Under the pieces are notes generated by a model, which was not told the origin of the DNA, did not search any database, and saw nothing but the letters and a program-made list of their open reading frames with translations. Both the position numbers and the translations under genes were made by a program. This document shows, piece by piece, positions 15,666-23,798 of a DNA stretch of 64,000 bases. The stretch covers positions 19,800 to 83,799 of the forward strand of contig JABFXY010000034.1 in assembly GCA_013361525.1 (NCBI GenBank), given 5' to 3'. Source of the stretch: Polyangiaceae bacterium. Its GTDB lineage: Bacteria > Myxococcota_A > Polyangia > Polyangiales > Polyangiaceae. Positions within the stretch are counted from its first letter, which is position 1; each line of letters starts with the position of its first letter.

Positions 15666-17039
15666 TCACTCGGTCGCGAAGTCGGTCCAGCCGTCCATCC
15701 ACTTGTCGGAAGCGTCTTTGAACGCGCCGACATACGTGGCCGAGGCATCGACCCCGTCACCGACCGGCGTGCCACCCGCGATCGTGCTCGCGGGCGCCCC
15801 GTCCGGCGTGGCAGCGAAGCAGCCGGCCATATCCGGACCGTCGGTGGTGTTGCCTTCGCCGTCGGTGAACCAGGCGATCTCGTCGAACATGCCGTCGTCG
15901 TCCTCGGTCGGCAGACCGTCGTCGCTCGCCGGTGCGTCTTCGACGTACGCGACGTTCTCGACCGTGTTGCCGACGATGACCGAGTGCGTCACGTCGACGT
16001 CGGTCGGCGGCACATCGCGGAAGTCGACGCCCGCCTCGAAGCCCGTGACGAGCGCATTGGTGATGGTCGCCTTGAAGCCGCGGCGGAAGAGGAATCCGTA
16101 TTGCTGCTTCGGCTGGTCGCCGTTCTGGCCGCAGAGCGTGATGTTCGAGATCTTCGGATTGGTGACCGGCGTGACCGTCGGATCATCCGCGTCGTTGTCG
16201 CACTCGAGACCGTTCGCGTCATCCGCGATGCTCGGGTCTTGCGCGAGGAAGAGGAACTGGAGCGAGCCGACGTAACCCGAATCGAAATCGAAGCCGTCGT
16301 CGCCATTGCGGAAGCAGACGAGGTGCGACGCATTGACGGTGCCGCCGAAGAACTCGAAGCAATCGTCGAGGGTGTTCTTCACCTGGACGAAGTCGATCGT
16401 GGTTCCCTTGCCGACGCCGCCCAGCGTGAGGCCGTTGATCTCGTTGCCGTCGGCGATCTCGATGCCGCCGAACTCGATGCGGACGTACTTGAGCGTGCCG
16501 CTGCTGTCGTTGGCGTCGTCGCCGCCGAAGAGCTGGGGATCCTGGAAGCCTTCGACCTCGGCTTCGCCACCCGCCTCGTTGATCGGCGCGCGACCGAGGA
16601 GCACGACGCCGCCCCAATCACCTTCTTCTCGCTCGCCCGCAGGAAGCGCGCTCGTGAAAACGATGGGCGCATCCTTGGTGCCTTGCGCGTCGATCTTGCC
16701 ACCGCGCTGAACGACGAGCGTGCCGAGCGTGGCCTTGTCGCCGACGATCGTCGTGCCCGCTTCAATGGTGAGCGTCGCACCGTCCGGGACCGAGACGACA
16801 CCCTTGAGGGTCCATTTCGTGTCCTTCGTGAGCGTCATCGAGCCGAGCTCACCTTCGAGCGTCTGCTCCTCGGTGGGGGCTCCGCCGCCTTCACCGCCGG
16901 CGCCGTCCGACGATCCCCCGCCGTCGCCACCGCCATTGCCGCCGTTGCCGTCCGTGTCGTCGCCGGAATCACCGCACGCTCCAGCGAACGCGACGGTACC
17001 CATCAGCAGCGAAGTCATCACCAATCGGTGAAAGCTCAT
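15666..17039 (-). CDS. surface lipoprotein with right-handed beta-helix, receptor partner
   Basis: A 457-residue lipoprotein: signal peptide, lipobox FAGAC, a Gly/Asp-rich flexible linker to about residue 50, then a long repetitive beta-rich domain in which short strands alternate with Asn/Asp/Gly turns (LTIEAGTTIVGD, WGGVVLLGRAPIN, LKYVRIEFGG). That pattern is typical of parallel beta-helices. It is the last gene of the TonB operon, 86 bp after the receptor. Its start at 17039 has a ribosome-binding site (GGAGG). Proteins with the same WGGVxxLGxAPIN signature are commonly found beside TonB-dependent receptors, which suggests that it binds the substrate outside or in the outer leaflet. The substrate is unknown. 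Confidence 0.86.
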   Translation of the reverse strand: MSFHRLVMTSLLMGTVAFAGACGDSGDDTDGNGGNGGGDGGGSSDGAGGEGGGAPTEEQTLEGELGSMTLTKDTKWTLKGVVSVPDGATLTIEAGTTIVGDKATLGTLVVQRGGKIDAQGTKDAPIVFTSALPAGEREEGDWGGVVLLGRAPINEAGGEAEVEGFQDPQLFGGDDANDSSGTLKYVRIEFGGIEIADGNEINGLTLGGVGKGTTIDFVQVKNTLDDCFEFFGGTVNASHLVCFRNGDDGFDFDSGYVGSLQFLFLAQDPSIADDANGLECDNDADDPTVTPVTNPKISNITLCGQNGDQPKQQYGFLFRRGFKATITNALVTGFEAGVDFRDVPPTDVDVTHSVIVGNTVENVAYVEDAPASDDGLPTEDDDGMFDEIAWFTDGEGNTTDGPDMAGCFAATPDGAPASTIAGGTPVGDGVDASATYVGAFKDASDKWMDGWTDFATE

Positions 17040-17125
17040 AAACCGTGCCTCCTTCATATGGCGCGCGCAATGTGCAGGGGGGTCGTGAAGGCGACGCGCC
17101 GAGTGCGTGACAAGTTGGTAGCGGT

Positions 17126-20110
17126 TCAATATGAGAGAGCGACACCAATCGAGAAGGTTCTGCCGGTGTCGTACGATTCGAACACATTCGAGGTGTCGCC
17201 GTAGCGCCGCTCGACAGGGGCATCGATGAGATTGGTCGCAGAGCCTCGGACCTCGACGTGTTTTCCAATCTTCTGCCCGACCGTCACATCGAGGCCGTGA
17301 CGTGGCCCCTCGTAAACATCCGGAATGCCTTTCGTACCAACGAACGTGAGCCGCGGGCCGACCAGATTGTAGAGGATGCGAGCGCGCGTGCCGGTCTCCT
17401 CGTAATCGAAATCCAGCGCGATGTTCGCAATGTACGGGGCTTGAAGCGACAGCGGCCGCGACTTGCTCGTCAGCGCCTCTTTGCGGCCACTGGTGTCGAC
17501 GTCGACCGTGGAGTGCGCGAACGTGACGTTGCCGATCAAGCTGAGCGGTCGAAGAACCTTCGCGAAGATGTCGAAGGATTTGCGCGCCTCCAGCTCGATG
17601 CCGAAGAGATTTCCACCGAGGCCATTCTCGAACGAGAGGACGCCACTGCCGGTATCCGAATAGAGCACCTGCTCGATCGGGTTCTCGAATCGCTTGTAAA
17701 AGGCGCTGACGGCGAGCACCTCACGGGCCGTGGGAAAGTACTCGAAACGAGTATCCGCATTGACGATGCTCGTGTTCACCAGGTCGGGGTTCCCACGAAT
17801 CTGATTCCCGCCGAAGTAGTCCGTGTACGCAAAGGGGGCGAGCTCGCGAAGCTGGGGCCTCGCCACCGTGCGCGTGAGCGACGTTCGGAAATTCATGCGC
17901 GGTGACGGGGTCCAGATCAGGGACGCCGACGGGAGGACGGCGATCTCGTCGGACTCCGTACGAACCGTCTCCGCGTCACGGTCGGTCGGATCGAACGGGA
18001 GAATGAACGACTCTGACGCCTCGAGCCGCGGCCCGACGACGATGCGCAGCTGCTCGATCGGTTTCGCGTCGACCATCGCATAACCCGCATACACATTCAG
18101 TCCGGCGGTGTACCCGTCGTTGTTGGCGGTATTTTCTTCGAGCTGGAGGAAGCCACCTCGAATGTTCTCGTTCGTGAAGAGTTTGTCTGGACAGCTCAGC
18201 TCGAAGTTCGGTCCGGGGCAGGCATCGAATCCATCGGGTGCGCCCTCGCGATCCGGACGGAAGCGGAAACGTCGTGCGAGGAACTCACGATCACGGAGAT
18301 TGATCAGCGTTCCAAACTTCACCTTCACGTCGTCGCGTTGCTCACCCGACAAGAGAGGCTGCGTGATGTCGAGTTTCGCGGAGACCGTCGTCTCGCCTTG
18401 CTCCGAGTAGAAGTGGGATCCGCTCGAGCTGTCGTCCTCGAACGTATAGGTATTGAAGTTGCCGTCGTACTGATAAACAGCGCCGCGGGTGTTCGGCTCG
18501 TCACGGCTGGCCCGGGCGATGCCCACGCCGTACTCGACCTCCATTCGATTGAGCGGAGCGATCACGCTCTTGCCGTGGAGCTCTCCGAAGGTCATCGATC
18601 GCGAAACGAACGACAGGCGCGTATCTGCGACCTTGGCGCCGCCTCGATCCTTGTGAGTACCGATAACGGAGCTTGCCTCGTTGTCCGACGCCCGCGTGTG
18701 CATGGCGGTGACGCTGATGGTGTGGTCTTCGCCAATTTCCAGCGTCACACCGGCGAGCGCGCCCCATGAGACCTTGTCCGTGGACCGCCCGTATAGGAGC
18801 TTCTGGTCCCTCTTGAAGCCGTCAACAATTTCGGATCCCGTCGCGCCGTCGGCGGGATTTGTAACGCGTCCGATAAACGCATTGGTCCTGCTCTCGAACC
18901 GTCGATCGTAGACCAGCGCACCCATCACACCGACGCGTCCCCAATTACCGAGAGGCCAGGAGTTCGCGATGACGAAGTTTCCCGAGTGGTTGGGCGGCGT
19001 AATCGCGCGACGCGCGGAAAGGGGCGAGTTCAGCTTTTCACCGTACTCGGCGATCCGCTCCTTCGTGATGAGCTCGCCGTTTTCGTCTTCCAAGCCACGA
19101 ACGATCTTCGACGACGGGAGGCCCTCGGGGAGGGCGCGCGAGCCGTCGTCGATTCCGAGCCAATCGAGGCTGCCGCCGTCGTAGGTGAGCGACTCGGTGA
19201 ACGTGGAGCTCGTGTTGAACCCCATCGTCAAGCTGCCGGCGATGGTCAGCGCATTCGGAATACGCCGCGTATTGATACGCACCGACCCACCGGCAAAATC
19301 ACCCGGAACATCCGGCGTGAAGGTCTTCACGATGGTGAGGCTGTCGAGGATCTGCGACGGGAACAGGTCGAGCGGGACGGCCTGGCGATCCGGCTCGGGG
19401 CTCGGCAGGGGGAAGCCGTCGAGCAGCGCATTGGTGTACCGCTCGCCGAGACCGCGAACGAACAAGAACCTCGATCCTTCGATGTTCGCGCCGACCACGC
19501 GCTTCGCAGCCTCGGCGGCGTTGCGATCGTTGGATTTGGTAATTTCGGCGCGACCGATGGAGTCGCCGGATGCGGCGGAGCGCTGCCGCTCGAGGAGCAA
19601 TCCTTCGACGCTGGTCTTGTCGACCTCGACCACCGTCTCGATACCCTCTTCGACGACGTTCTCTTCGGGGTCGACCTTGACGTCGATGCGCGCAATCGCG
19701 CCCGCAGCGACGACGATGTCGGGGATGCGGACGGGCTTGTGGAGCTCGTAGGCGACCTGTAGCTGGTATTTGCCGGGCGGGACTTCCAGGCGGAAGGAGC
19801 CGTCGATCTCCGTCAAGACGGCGATCTTCGTCCCGACGATGCCGACAAATGCATCAATCGCCGGCTCGCCGAGCTTGGACTCGGTGACGATGCCGACGAT
19901 GGCGCCCTTTCCTTTGGGGGGCGGCTGTTTGAGTGAAATGCCCGGGTCTTCTTCAGCAACCTCTTCCTCCGCCGGCTCTTCGGGAGCGGGCTCGGCTTCG
20001 GGCTCCGGTTCCGGCTCCGGCGGGGGCTCGTCTTGGGCATACGCGACGCCGCCCGACAAGATGAAGATGGACAACAACCAACCGTCCAATCGGCGGGCAA
20101 CGCGTCTCAT
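17126..20110 (-). CDS. TonB-dependent outer-membrane receptor with regulatory-type N-terminal domain
   Basis: A 994-residue outer-membrane receptor. Signal peptide to about residue 26; an unusual Glu/Pro-rich stretch (about 27-53); a carboxypeptidase-regulatory-like beta-sandwich (about 66-150, GAIVGIVTES...DGSFRLEVPPGKYQL); a plug domain (about 170-310, with ANIEGSRFLFVRGLGERYTN and DVPGDFAGGSVRI); and a 22-strand-type barrel ending in an aromatic residue (VALSY). It opens only with energy from TonB-ExbB-ExbD, whose genes precede it in the same operon (13-bp gap after exbD). The substrate (siderophore, glycan, vitamin or other) cannot be read from sequence; no Fur box was found. Confidence 0.95.
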   Translation of the reverse strand: MRRVARRLDGWLLSIFILSGGVAYAQDEPPPEPEPEPEAEPAPEEPAEEEVAEEDPGISLKQPPPKGKGAIVGIVTESKLGEPAIDAFVGIVGTKIAVLTEIDGSFRLEVPPGKYQLQVAYELHKPVRIPDIVVAAGAIARIDVKVDPEENVVEEGIETVVEVDKTSVEGLLLERQRSAASGDSIGRAEITKSNDRNAAEAAKRVVGANIEGSRFLFVRGLGERYTNALLDGFPLPSPEPDRQAVPLDLFPSQILDSLTIVKTFTPDVPGDFAGGSVRINTRRIPNALTIAGSLTMGFNTSSTFTESLTYDGGSLDWLGIDDGSRALPEGLPSSKIVRGLEDENGELITKERIAEYGEKLNSPLSARRAITPPNHSGNFVIANSWPLGNWGRVGVMGALVYDRRFESRTNAFIGRVTNPADGATGSEIVDGFKRDQKLLYGRSTDKVSWGALAGVTLEIGEDHTISVTAMHTRASDNEASSVIGTHKDRGGAKVADTRLSFVSRSMTFGELHGKSVIAPLNRMEVEYGVGIARASRDEPNTRGAVYQYDGNFNTYTFEDDSSSGSHFYSEQGETTVSAKLDITQPLLSGEQRDDVKVKFGTLINLRDREFLARRFRFRPDREGAPDGFDACPGPNFELSCPDKLFTNENIRGGFLQLEENTANNDGYTAGLNVYAGYAMVDAKPIEQLRIVVGPRLEASESFILPFDPTDRDAETVRTESDEIAVLPSASLIWTPSPRMNFRTSLTRTVARPQLRELAPFAYTDYFGGNQIRGNPDLVNTSIVNADTRFEYFPTAREVLAVSAFYKRFENPIEQVLYSDTGSGVLSFENGLGGNLFGIELEARKSFDIFAKVLRPLSLIGNVTFAHSTVDVDTSGRKEALTSKSRPLSLQAPYIANIALDFDYEETGTRARILYNLVGPRLTFVGTKGIPDVYEGPRHGLDVTVGQKIGKHVEVRGSATNLIDAPVERRYGDTSNVFESYDTGRTFSIGVALSY

Positions 20111-20123
20111 AAGTAAATATCAA

Positions 20124-20555
20124 TCAGGGTTCGGGCAGCTTCTTCGTGACGATCGCAATCGACTCGGCGCCCGCTTCGCGGCACTTGTCGACTGCGGCGA
20201 CGACTTGGCCGTAGGGCAGCTGGTCGTCCGCGTCGAAATGAAGGACTTTGTGCTTCGCTCTCGCGAGGCGATCGGGAATGACGGCTGCGAGCTCGTTCGG
20301 CTGCACGACTTCCCGGTTGATGCGCATCGTCCCCGCTTTGTCGATGGTGAGGACGAGGGGCTCGTCCGATTGCTCGGGGGGCGGCGTGTCGTCCTTCGCG
20401 TCGGGCGGGATGCTGAGCGAGAAGGTCTTCGTCAACATCGGCGCGACGACCATGAAGATGATCAACACGACGAGCGCGACGTCGACCAGCGGGGTGATAT
20501 TGACGTTGGGCCGCGGGTTCTTGCCGGATCCCGCGGCCGGTGCTGCCATTCCCAT
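20124..20555 (-). CDS. exbD: ExbD/TolR-type energy-transducing protein 2
   Basis: The second ExbD-type protein of the operon: a single N-terminal membrane helix after NVNITPLVDVALVVLIIFMVV, with the proton-path Asp in PLVD, and a periplasmic peptidoglycan-binding domain. ATG at 20555 begins one base after the upstream exbD stop (TGACATG), so translation is probably coupled. A more upstream ATG (20585) is possible. Two different ExbDs beside one ExbB are seen in some systems and may let the motor pair different partners. Confidence 0.92.
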   Translation of the reverse strand: MGMAAPAAGSGKNPRPNVNITPLVDVALVVLIIFMVVAPMLTKTFSLSIPPDAKDDTPPPEQSDEPLVLTIDKAGTMRINREVVQPNELAAVIPDRLARAKHKVLHFDADDQLPYGQVVAAVDKCREAGAESIAIVTKKLPEP

Positions 20556-20556
20556 G

Positions 20557-20997
20557 TCAGCTCTTCCCGTCCTCGTCGCACGCATCCACCTTCAGCGCGA
20601 CGGTCCCGAAACCCACCTTTTGGAGCGAAGCGAACGCCTCGCGCACGGTGCCGTAGGGCAACGCCGCGTGGGCTTTGAGGATGAGCGGCCTCTCCGGCTC
20701 TTTCGAGCGGACGGCGGCGAGCGTCTCGAAGAGCTCCGCTTTGGTGACGACCTTGTCTTCGAGGAGGAATTGACCTTTGTCGTCGAGGACGACTTCGAGT
20801 GCGTCCTCGAGCTTCTCCTCGTCCACTTTGCTCACCTCGGGAAGGACGACGGGCGTGCCTTCCTGGAGGTTCGGCGCAATGACCATGAAGATGATGAGCA
20901 GGACGAGGACCACGTCCACGAGGGGCGTGACGTTGATCTCCGGCTCAGGCTGCTTGCCGTGTTTCGACGTCGCTGTTGCGCTCGTGCGTATCCGCAT
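20557..20997 (-). CDS. exbD: ExbD/TolR-type energy-transducing protein 1
   Basis: ExbD homologue of 146 residues with the conserved INVTPLVDVVLVLLIIFMVIA membrane helix (functional Asp in PLVD) and a C-terminal domain. It converts the proton motive force to force on TonB together with ExbB. Its first 53 bases overlap the end of exbB in another frame. The start MRIRTSATATSKHG is needed because the conserved helix begins only about 20 residues in. The operon order is tonB-exbB-exbD-exbD-receptor. Confidence 0.93.
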   Translation of the reverse strand: MRIRTSATATSKHGKQPEPEINVTPLVDVVLVLLIIFMVIAPNLQEGTPVVLPEVSKVDEEKLEDALEVVLDDKGQFLLEDKVVTKAELFETLAAVRSKEPERPLILKAHAALPYGTVREAFASLQKVGFGTVALKVDACDEDGKS

Positions 20998-21652
20998 GAC
21001 GGAACTCCATTTCGTCGAGCAGCTGTCCGGCCGAGCGGCCCAGTGCAGCTTCCACGGCGCCCACCCTGCCCGTGAGATAGTTGAAGCAAATGACTGCCGG
21101 GATCGCGACCGCGAGACCCAGCGCCGTCTCGATGAGCGCCTCGCCGATTTGCGTGCTCACCGTGCCGATGCCGCCTGCGTTCTCCTGGCCAATCTTCTGG
21201 AAGGCCGCGATGATACCGATGACCGTGCCGAGCAGACCGACGAACGGGGTAATCGAGCCGATGGTCGCGAGAATGCTCATTCCGCGGCGGATGTCCGTGC
21301 CGAGCGCCTCTTGTTGGCGCGCCGACTCGTTCTTGATCATCTCGAGGCCGGCGGCCGTCACGTCGCCGCGGCCCAGGACCGAGTGATATTTCGCAATGAT
21401 GGAGCCGAAGAGGCGCGCGAGCGAGCTGAGTTTGTATTGTCCCGCGACGACCAACAGATTGTCGGTGTCCCAGGTCTCGATTGCCCGCTCCGCCTTGGAG
21501 GCGAACTCGCGAGAGAGCTTTGCGCTCTTGGACAGGGCAATCATGCGCTCGATCGTGACGGAGATGGCGAGCACCGCCATCATCAGGATGAAGACCGTGA
21601 TGGCTTTGTTGGGCCACCACATCTCTTTCCAAATGTGCTTGAGATCAAACAT
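20945..21652 (-). CDS. exbB: MotA/TolQ/ExbB-type proton channel protein
   Basis: A 235-residue membrane protein with an N-terminal helix (ITVFILMMAVLAISVTI), a cytoplasmic domain and two C-terminal helices (TPFVGLLGTVIGIIAAF and GLAVAIPAVICFNYL). The helix-2/3 motif with conserved Thr/Gly and Pro residues of the ExbB/TolQ/MotA channel (TPFVGLLGTV and TALGLAVAIPAV) is clear. It starts 19 bp after the tonB-type gene and precedes exbD. It forms the pentameric core of the motor that drives the receptor encoded downstream. Confidence 0.95.
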   Translation of the reverse strand: MFDLKHIWKEMWWPNKAITVFILMMAVLAISVTIERMIALSKSAKLSREFASKAERAIETWDTDNLLVVAGQYKLSSLARLFGSIIAKYHSVLGRGDVTAAGLEMIKNESARQQEALGTDIRRGMSILATIGSITPFVGLLGTVIGIIAAFQKIGQENAGGIGTVSTQIGEALIETALGLAVAIPAVICFNYLTGRVGAVEAALGRSAGQLLDEMEFRHADTHERNSDVETRQAA

Positions 21653-21671
21653 GGGATGACTCGCTTCTCGT

Positions 21672-22427
21672 TCACTTCAGAGTGACCGAAAGAGGGACTT
21701 TCTTCGTGACTTGGATGGCGGAGCCATCGGCCTTCATGCGCGCGGGCTCACAGGTCCACGCTTGTACCGCTGCGACCGCGAGCGCTTGCAGCTCGGACGG
21801 GCCGCTCACGGCTTTCACATTGGTGACCGCGCCGGACGCGGTGACCGTGTAGCTGACGACGACCTTGCCTTCGACGCCAATCGCCTTTGCGCGCGCGGAG
21901 TCGATACCGCGCTTTTTGCATTTGGGAGGGTCGTAATCCGCCGGATTGGGCTTCGGAGGAGCCGTCGCCTTCGGCGGAGGGGGCGGCGGAGGCGGAGGTG
22001 GCGCGGCCGGCGGAGGGGGCGGCGTGCCGCCGGTCCCATTGCCGCTTCCGGTCCCCGTGCCATTGCCATTTCCAGAGCCGCTGCCCGACCCGCTCGACGG
22101 GGTATCGTCGGCGTAGTCGAACCGCTTTTTCTCCGTGACCGTCGTCGGTTGAACGACAGGGCGCGGTGTGGGCGGCGGGGTGACTGCGGGGACGACCGCC
22201 GCGGGGGGCGGCTCTCCCCCGCCGCCGGCTTCACCGGGCTCTTCGACGAGCGCGATGTTGTCGACGATCTTTTCGCGCTTCTTCTTTTCCGGCGGCGCGT
22301 CCTTGTGGACGAATGTGGCGGCGCCGTACCCTCCGACAAAGAGGATTGAGGTCGCCAAGGCGCCGCCGATCAAGAGGCGCTTGATCCGCAGAGGGTCCAG
22401 TTGCGGCCTTGACCAGACGTCGAGCAT
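21672..22427 (-). CDS. tonB: energy transducer TonB
   Basis: A 251-residue protein with an N-terminal cytoplasmic stub, a single membrane helix (LLIGGALATSILFVGGYG, about residues 17-34), a long flexible Pro/Gly/Thr-rich linker with SGSGSGSGNGNG and a run of ten prolines, and a C-terminal TonB-C-type domain (KVVVSYTVTASGAVTNV...AVAAVQAWTCEPARM). It should span the periplasm and pull on receptors. It is the first gene of the minus-strand uptake operon. ATG at 22427 keeps the helix close to the start; upstream residues are not transmembrane-like. Confidence 0.9.
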   Translation of the reverse strand: MLDVWSRPQLDPLRIKRLLIGGALATSILFVGGYGAATFVHKDAPPEKKKREKIVDNIALVEEPGEAGGGGEPPPAAVVPAVTPPPTPRPVVQPTTVTEKKRFDYADDTPSSGSGSGSGNGNGTGTGSGNGTGGTPPPPPAAPPPPPPPPPPKATAPPKPNPADYDPPKCKKRGIDSARAKAIGVEGKVVVSYTVTASGAVTNVKAVSGPSELQALAVAAVQAWTCEPARMKADGSAIQVTKKVPLSVTLK

Positions 22428-22543
22428 CGGCGGGGCGCATTTACCCTCCCCTCTGTGACAATTCCTCGACGCGGATGAAAATTGCCCGGGGCACGATCGT
22501 GGCAAATCCAATCAGCTGCTAGCCTCGGCGACCGGAGGCCACA

Positions 22544-22801
22544 GTGGACGACATCTCGGCAAAGTTCGACGACGCACAGAAGCGCGTGAAGACGCTCTCG
22601 AAGACGCCTGGGAACGAAGACCTGCTGGAGCTTTATGCGCTCTACAAGCAGGCGACGAGCGGCGACGTGAGCGGCTCACGCCCCGGCATGATGGACTTCA
22701 AGGGCCGCGCAAAGTTCGACGCGTGGGCATCCAAGAAGAGCATGAACAAAGGCGACGCGATGACGAAGTACGTCGCGCTCGTCGATCGCCTCGCGCGCTG
22801 A
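22544..22801 (+). CDS. acyl-CoA-binding protein (ACBP)
   Basis: An 85-residue protein with the whole ACBP four-helix signature: LYALYKQATSGD, PGMMDFKGRAKFDAWASKK and a final YVALVDRLAR helix. The residues that contact the CoA adenine-phosphate and acyl chain (Tyr in LYALYKQA, the Lys that follows, AKFDAW) are there. ACBP binds long-chain acyl-CoA with high affinity. It is common in eukaryotes and patchy in bacteria, so its presence is notable. GTG start with GGAGG at the correct distance. It faces the dehydrogenase and CoA-transferase genes end-to-end (5-bp gap). Confidence 0.92.
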   Translation: MDDISAKFDDAQKRVKTLSKTPGNEDLLELYALYKQATSGDVSGSRPGMMDFKGRAKFDAWASKKSMNKGDAMTKYVALVDRLAR

Positions 22802-22806
22802 CGCCT

Positions 22807-23778
22807 TCAGATCACGCGGTCGCCGAGAGCGTCGCCTCGCTCGAAGCGGGCGAGGTTCTCGAGGAAGTGACGCACGAGCGCTTTGAACTCGGTCGCGCGG
22901 CCGCCGGCGCTGTGAGGCGTGACGATGCAGCCCGGCGTGCGCCATAGCGGATGCTCGGGGGGCAAGGGCTCGGGGTCGGTGACGTCGAGCGCCGCCCCCT
23001 CGAGCGTGCCATCTTGCAGCGCGCGGAGCAGCGCGTCTTGATCGACGGTCGTGCCGCGCCCCACATTGACGAAGAGGGCGCCGCTGCGCAGCGACGCGAA
23101 GAAGCGGGCATCGACGATGCCGCGTGTCGAGGAAGCCTCCGGCAACGTATTGACCACGATGTCGATCTCGCCGAGCCGCGGCATCAGCACCGGCCAGGTC
23201 ACCGTCTCGACGGGCTCGTCGCCGCGCGGATGCTCACGCACGACGACGACGCGCGCGCCGAGGGCCCAAAGGAGCTCGGCGAGCCGCCGGCCGATGGCGC
23301 CGAACCCGAGCACCGCGACCCGCTGCTCGGACAGAACGCGGGAAGCGCGGCGAACGGCATCGCTCGGCCACGCGCGCTCTCCTTGCTGATTGGCGTCGCA
23401 TTGCGGGAGCCGGCGACACATCGAAAGAATCAATGCCAATGCGTGGGTCGCGCACGGCTCGGCATAAACGGTGGAGCTCGTCGTGAGGGCAATGCCGCGG
23501 GTGCGCAATGCCGACGTGACCTCGTGCGATGCGTAACGCGTGTAGCCGGCGCTCGTGAGGTGGACCCATTTCAATCGTCGCGCGCGCTCGAACGACTCGA
23601 TCGCGGGCTGACCAAAGCAGATGTCCGCGTCGTCCATCGCCTGGTCGTCGATCCCGGATACGAGGTTCGAGCGGGTCGGGGCGCTCCCGACGACGACATC
23701 CCGACCTGCGAGCCCCTCACGAAGAAGAGAGGAAGCATCGTCCGGAAATGTGGCGCCGATGAAAATGCGAAGGCTCAT
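22807..23778 (-). CDS. D-isomer specific 2-hydroxyacid dehydrogenase
   Basis: NAD(P)-dependent reductase of about 323 residues that interconverts 2-keto acids and D-2-hydroxyacids. The NAD-binding GFGAIGRRL loop (about residue 150), the catalytic Arg in VNVGRGTTV, Glu in DVTDPEPLPPEHPLW and His in VTPHSAGG are in place, giving the full R-E-H triad. The start at 23778 gives MSLRIFIGA and lies 21 bp after the CoA-transferase gene, so both are in one operon. Exact substrate unknown. In such pairs the reductase may act on the 2-keto or 2-hydroxy acyl partner of the CoA-transferase. Confidence 0.92.
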   Translation of the reverse strand: MSLRIFIGATFPDDASSLLREGLAGRDVVVGSAPTRSNLVSGIDDQAMDDADICFGQPAIESFERARRLKWVHLTSAGYTRYASHEVTSALRTRGIALTTSSTVYAEPCATHALALILSMCRRLPQCDANQQGERAWPSDAVRRASRVLSEQRVAVLGFGAIGRRLAELLWALGARVVVVREHPRGDEPVETVTWPVLMPRLGEIDIVVNTLPEASSTRGIVDARFFASLRSGALFVNVGRGTTVDQDALLRALQDGTLEGAALDVTDPEPLPPEHPLWRTPGCIVTPHSAGGRATEFKALVRHFLENLARFERGDALGDRVI

Positions 23779-23798
23779 GTCCGTCTCCTCGCGCGCGG

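Noticed and set aside
15984..17204. A 406-codon plus-strand frame across the beta-helix lipoprotein
   Set aside because: It is antisense to a gene with lipobox and ordered beta repeats. The Arg/Glu/Asp-rich composition is typical of shadow frames.
22484..22504. CACGATCGTG palindrome between tonB and the ACBP gene as a Fur-like or other operator
   Set aside because: It is only 10 bp perfect, GC-rich and without similarity to a Fur box. In DNA of this composition such a palindrome can occur by chance, so it is not listed as an operator.
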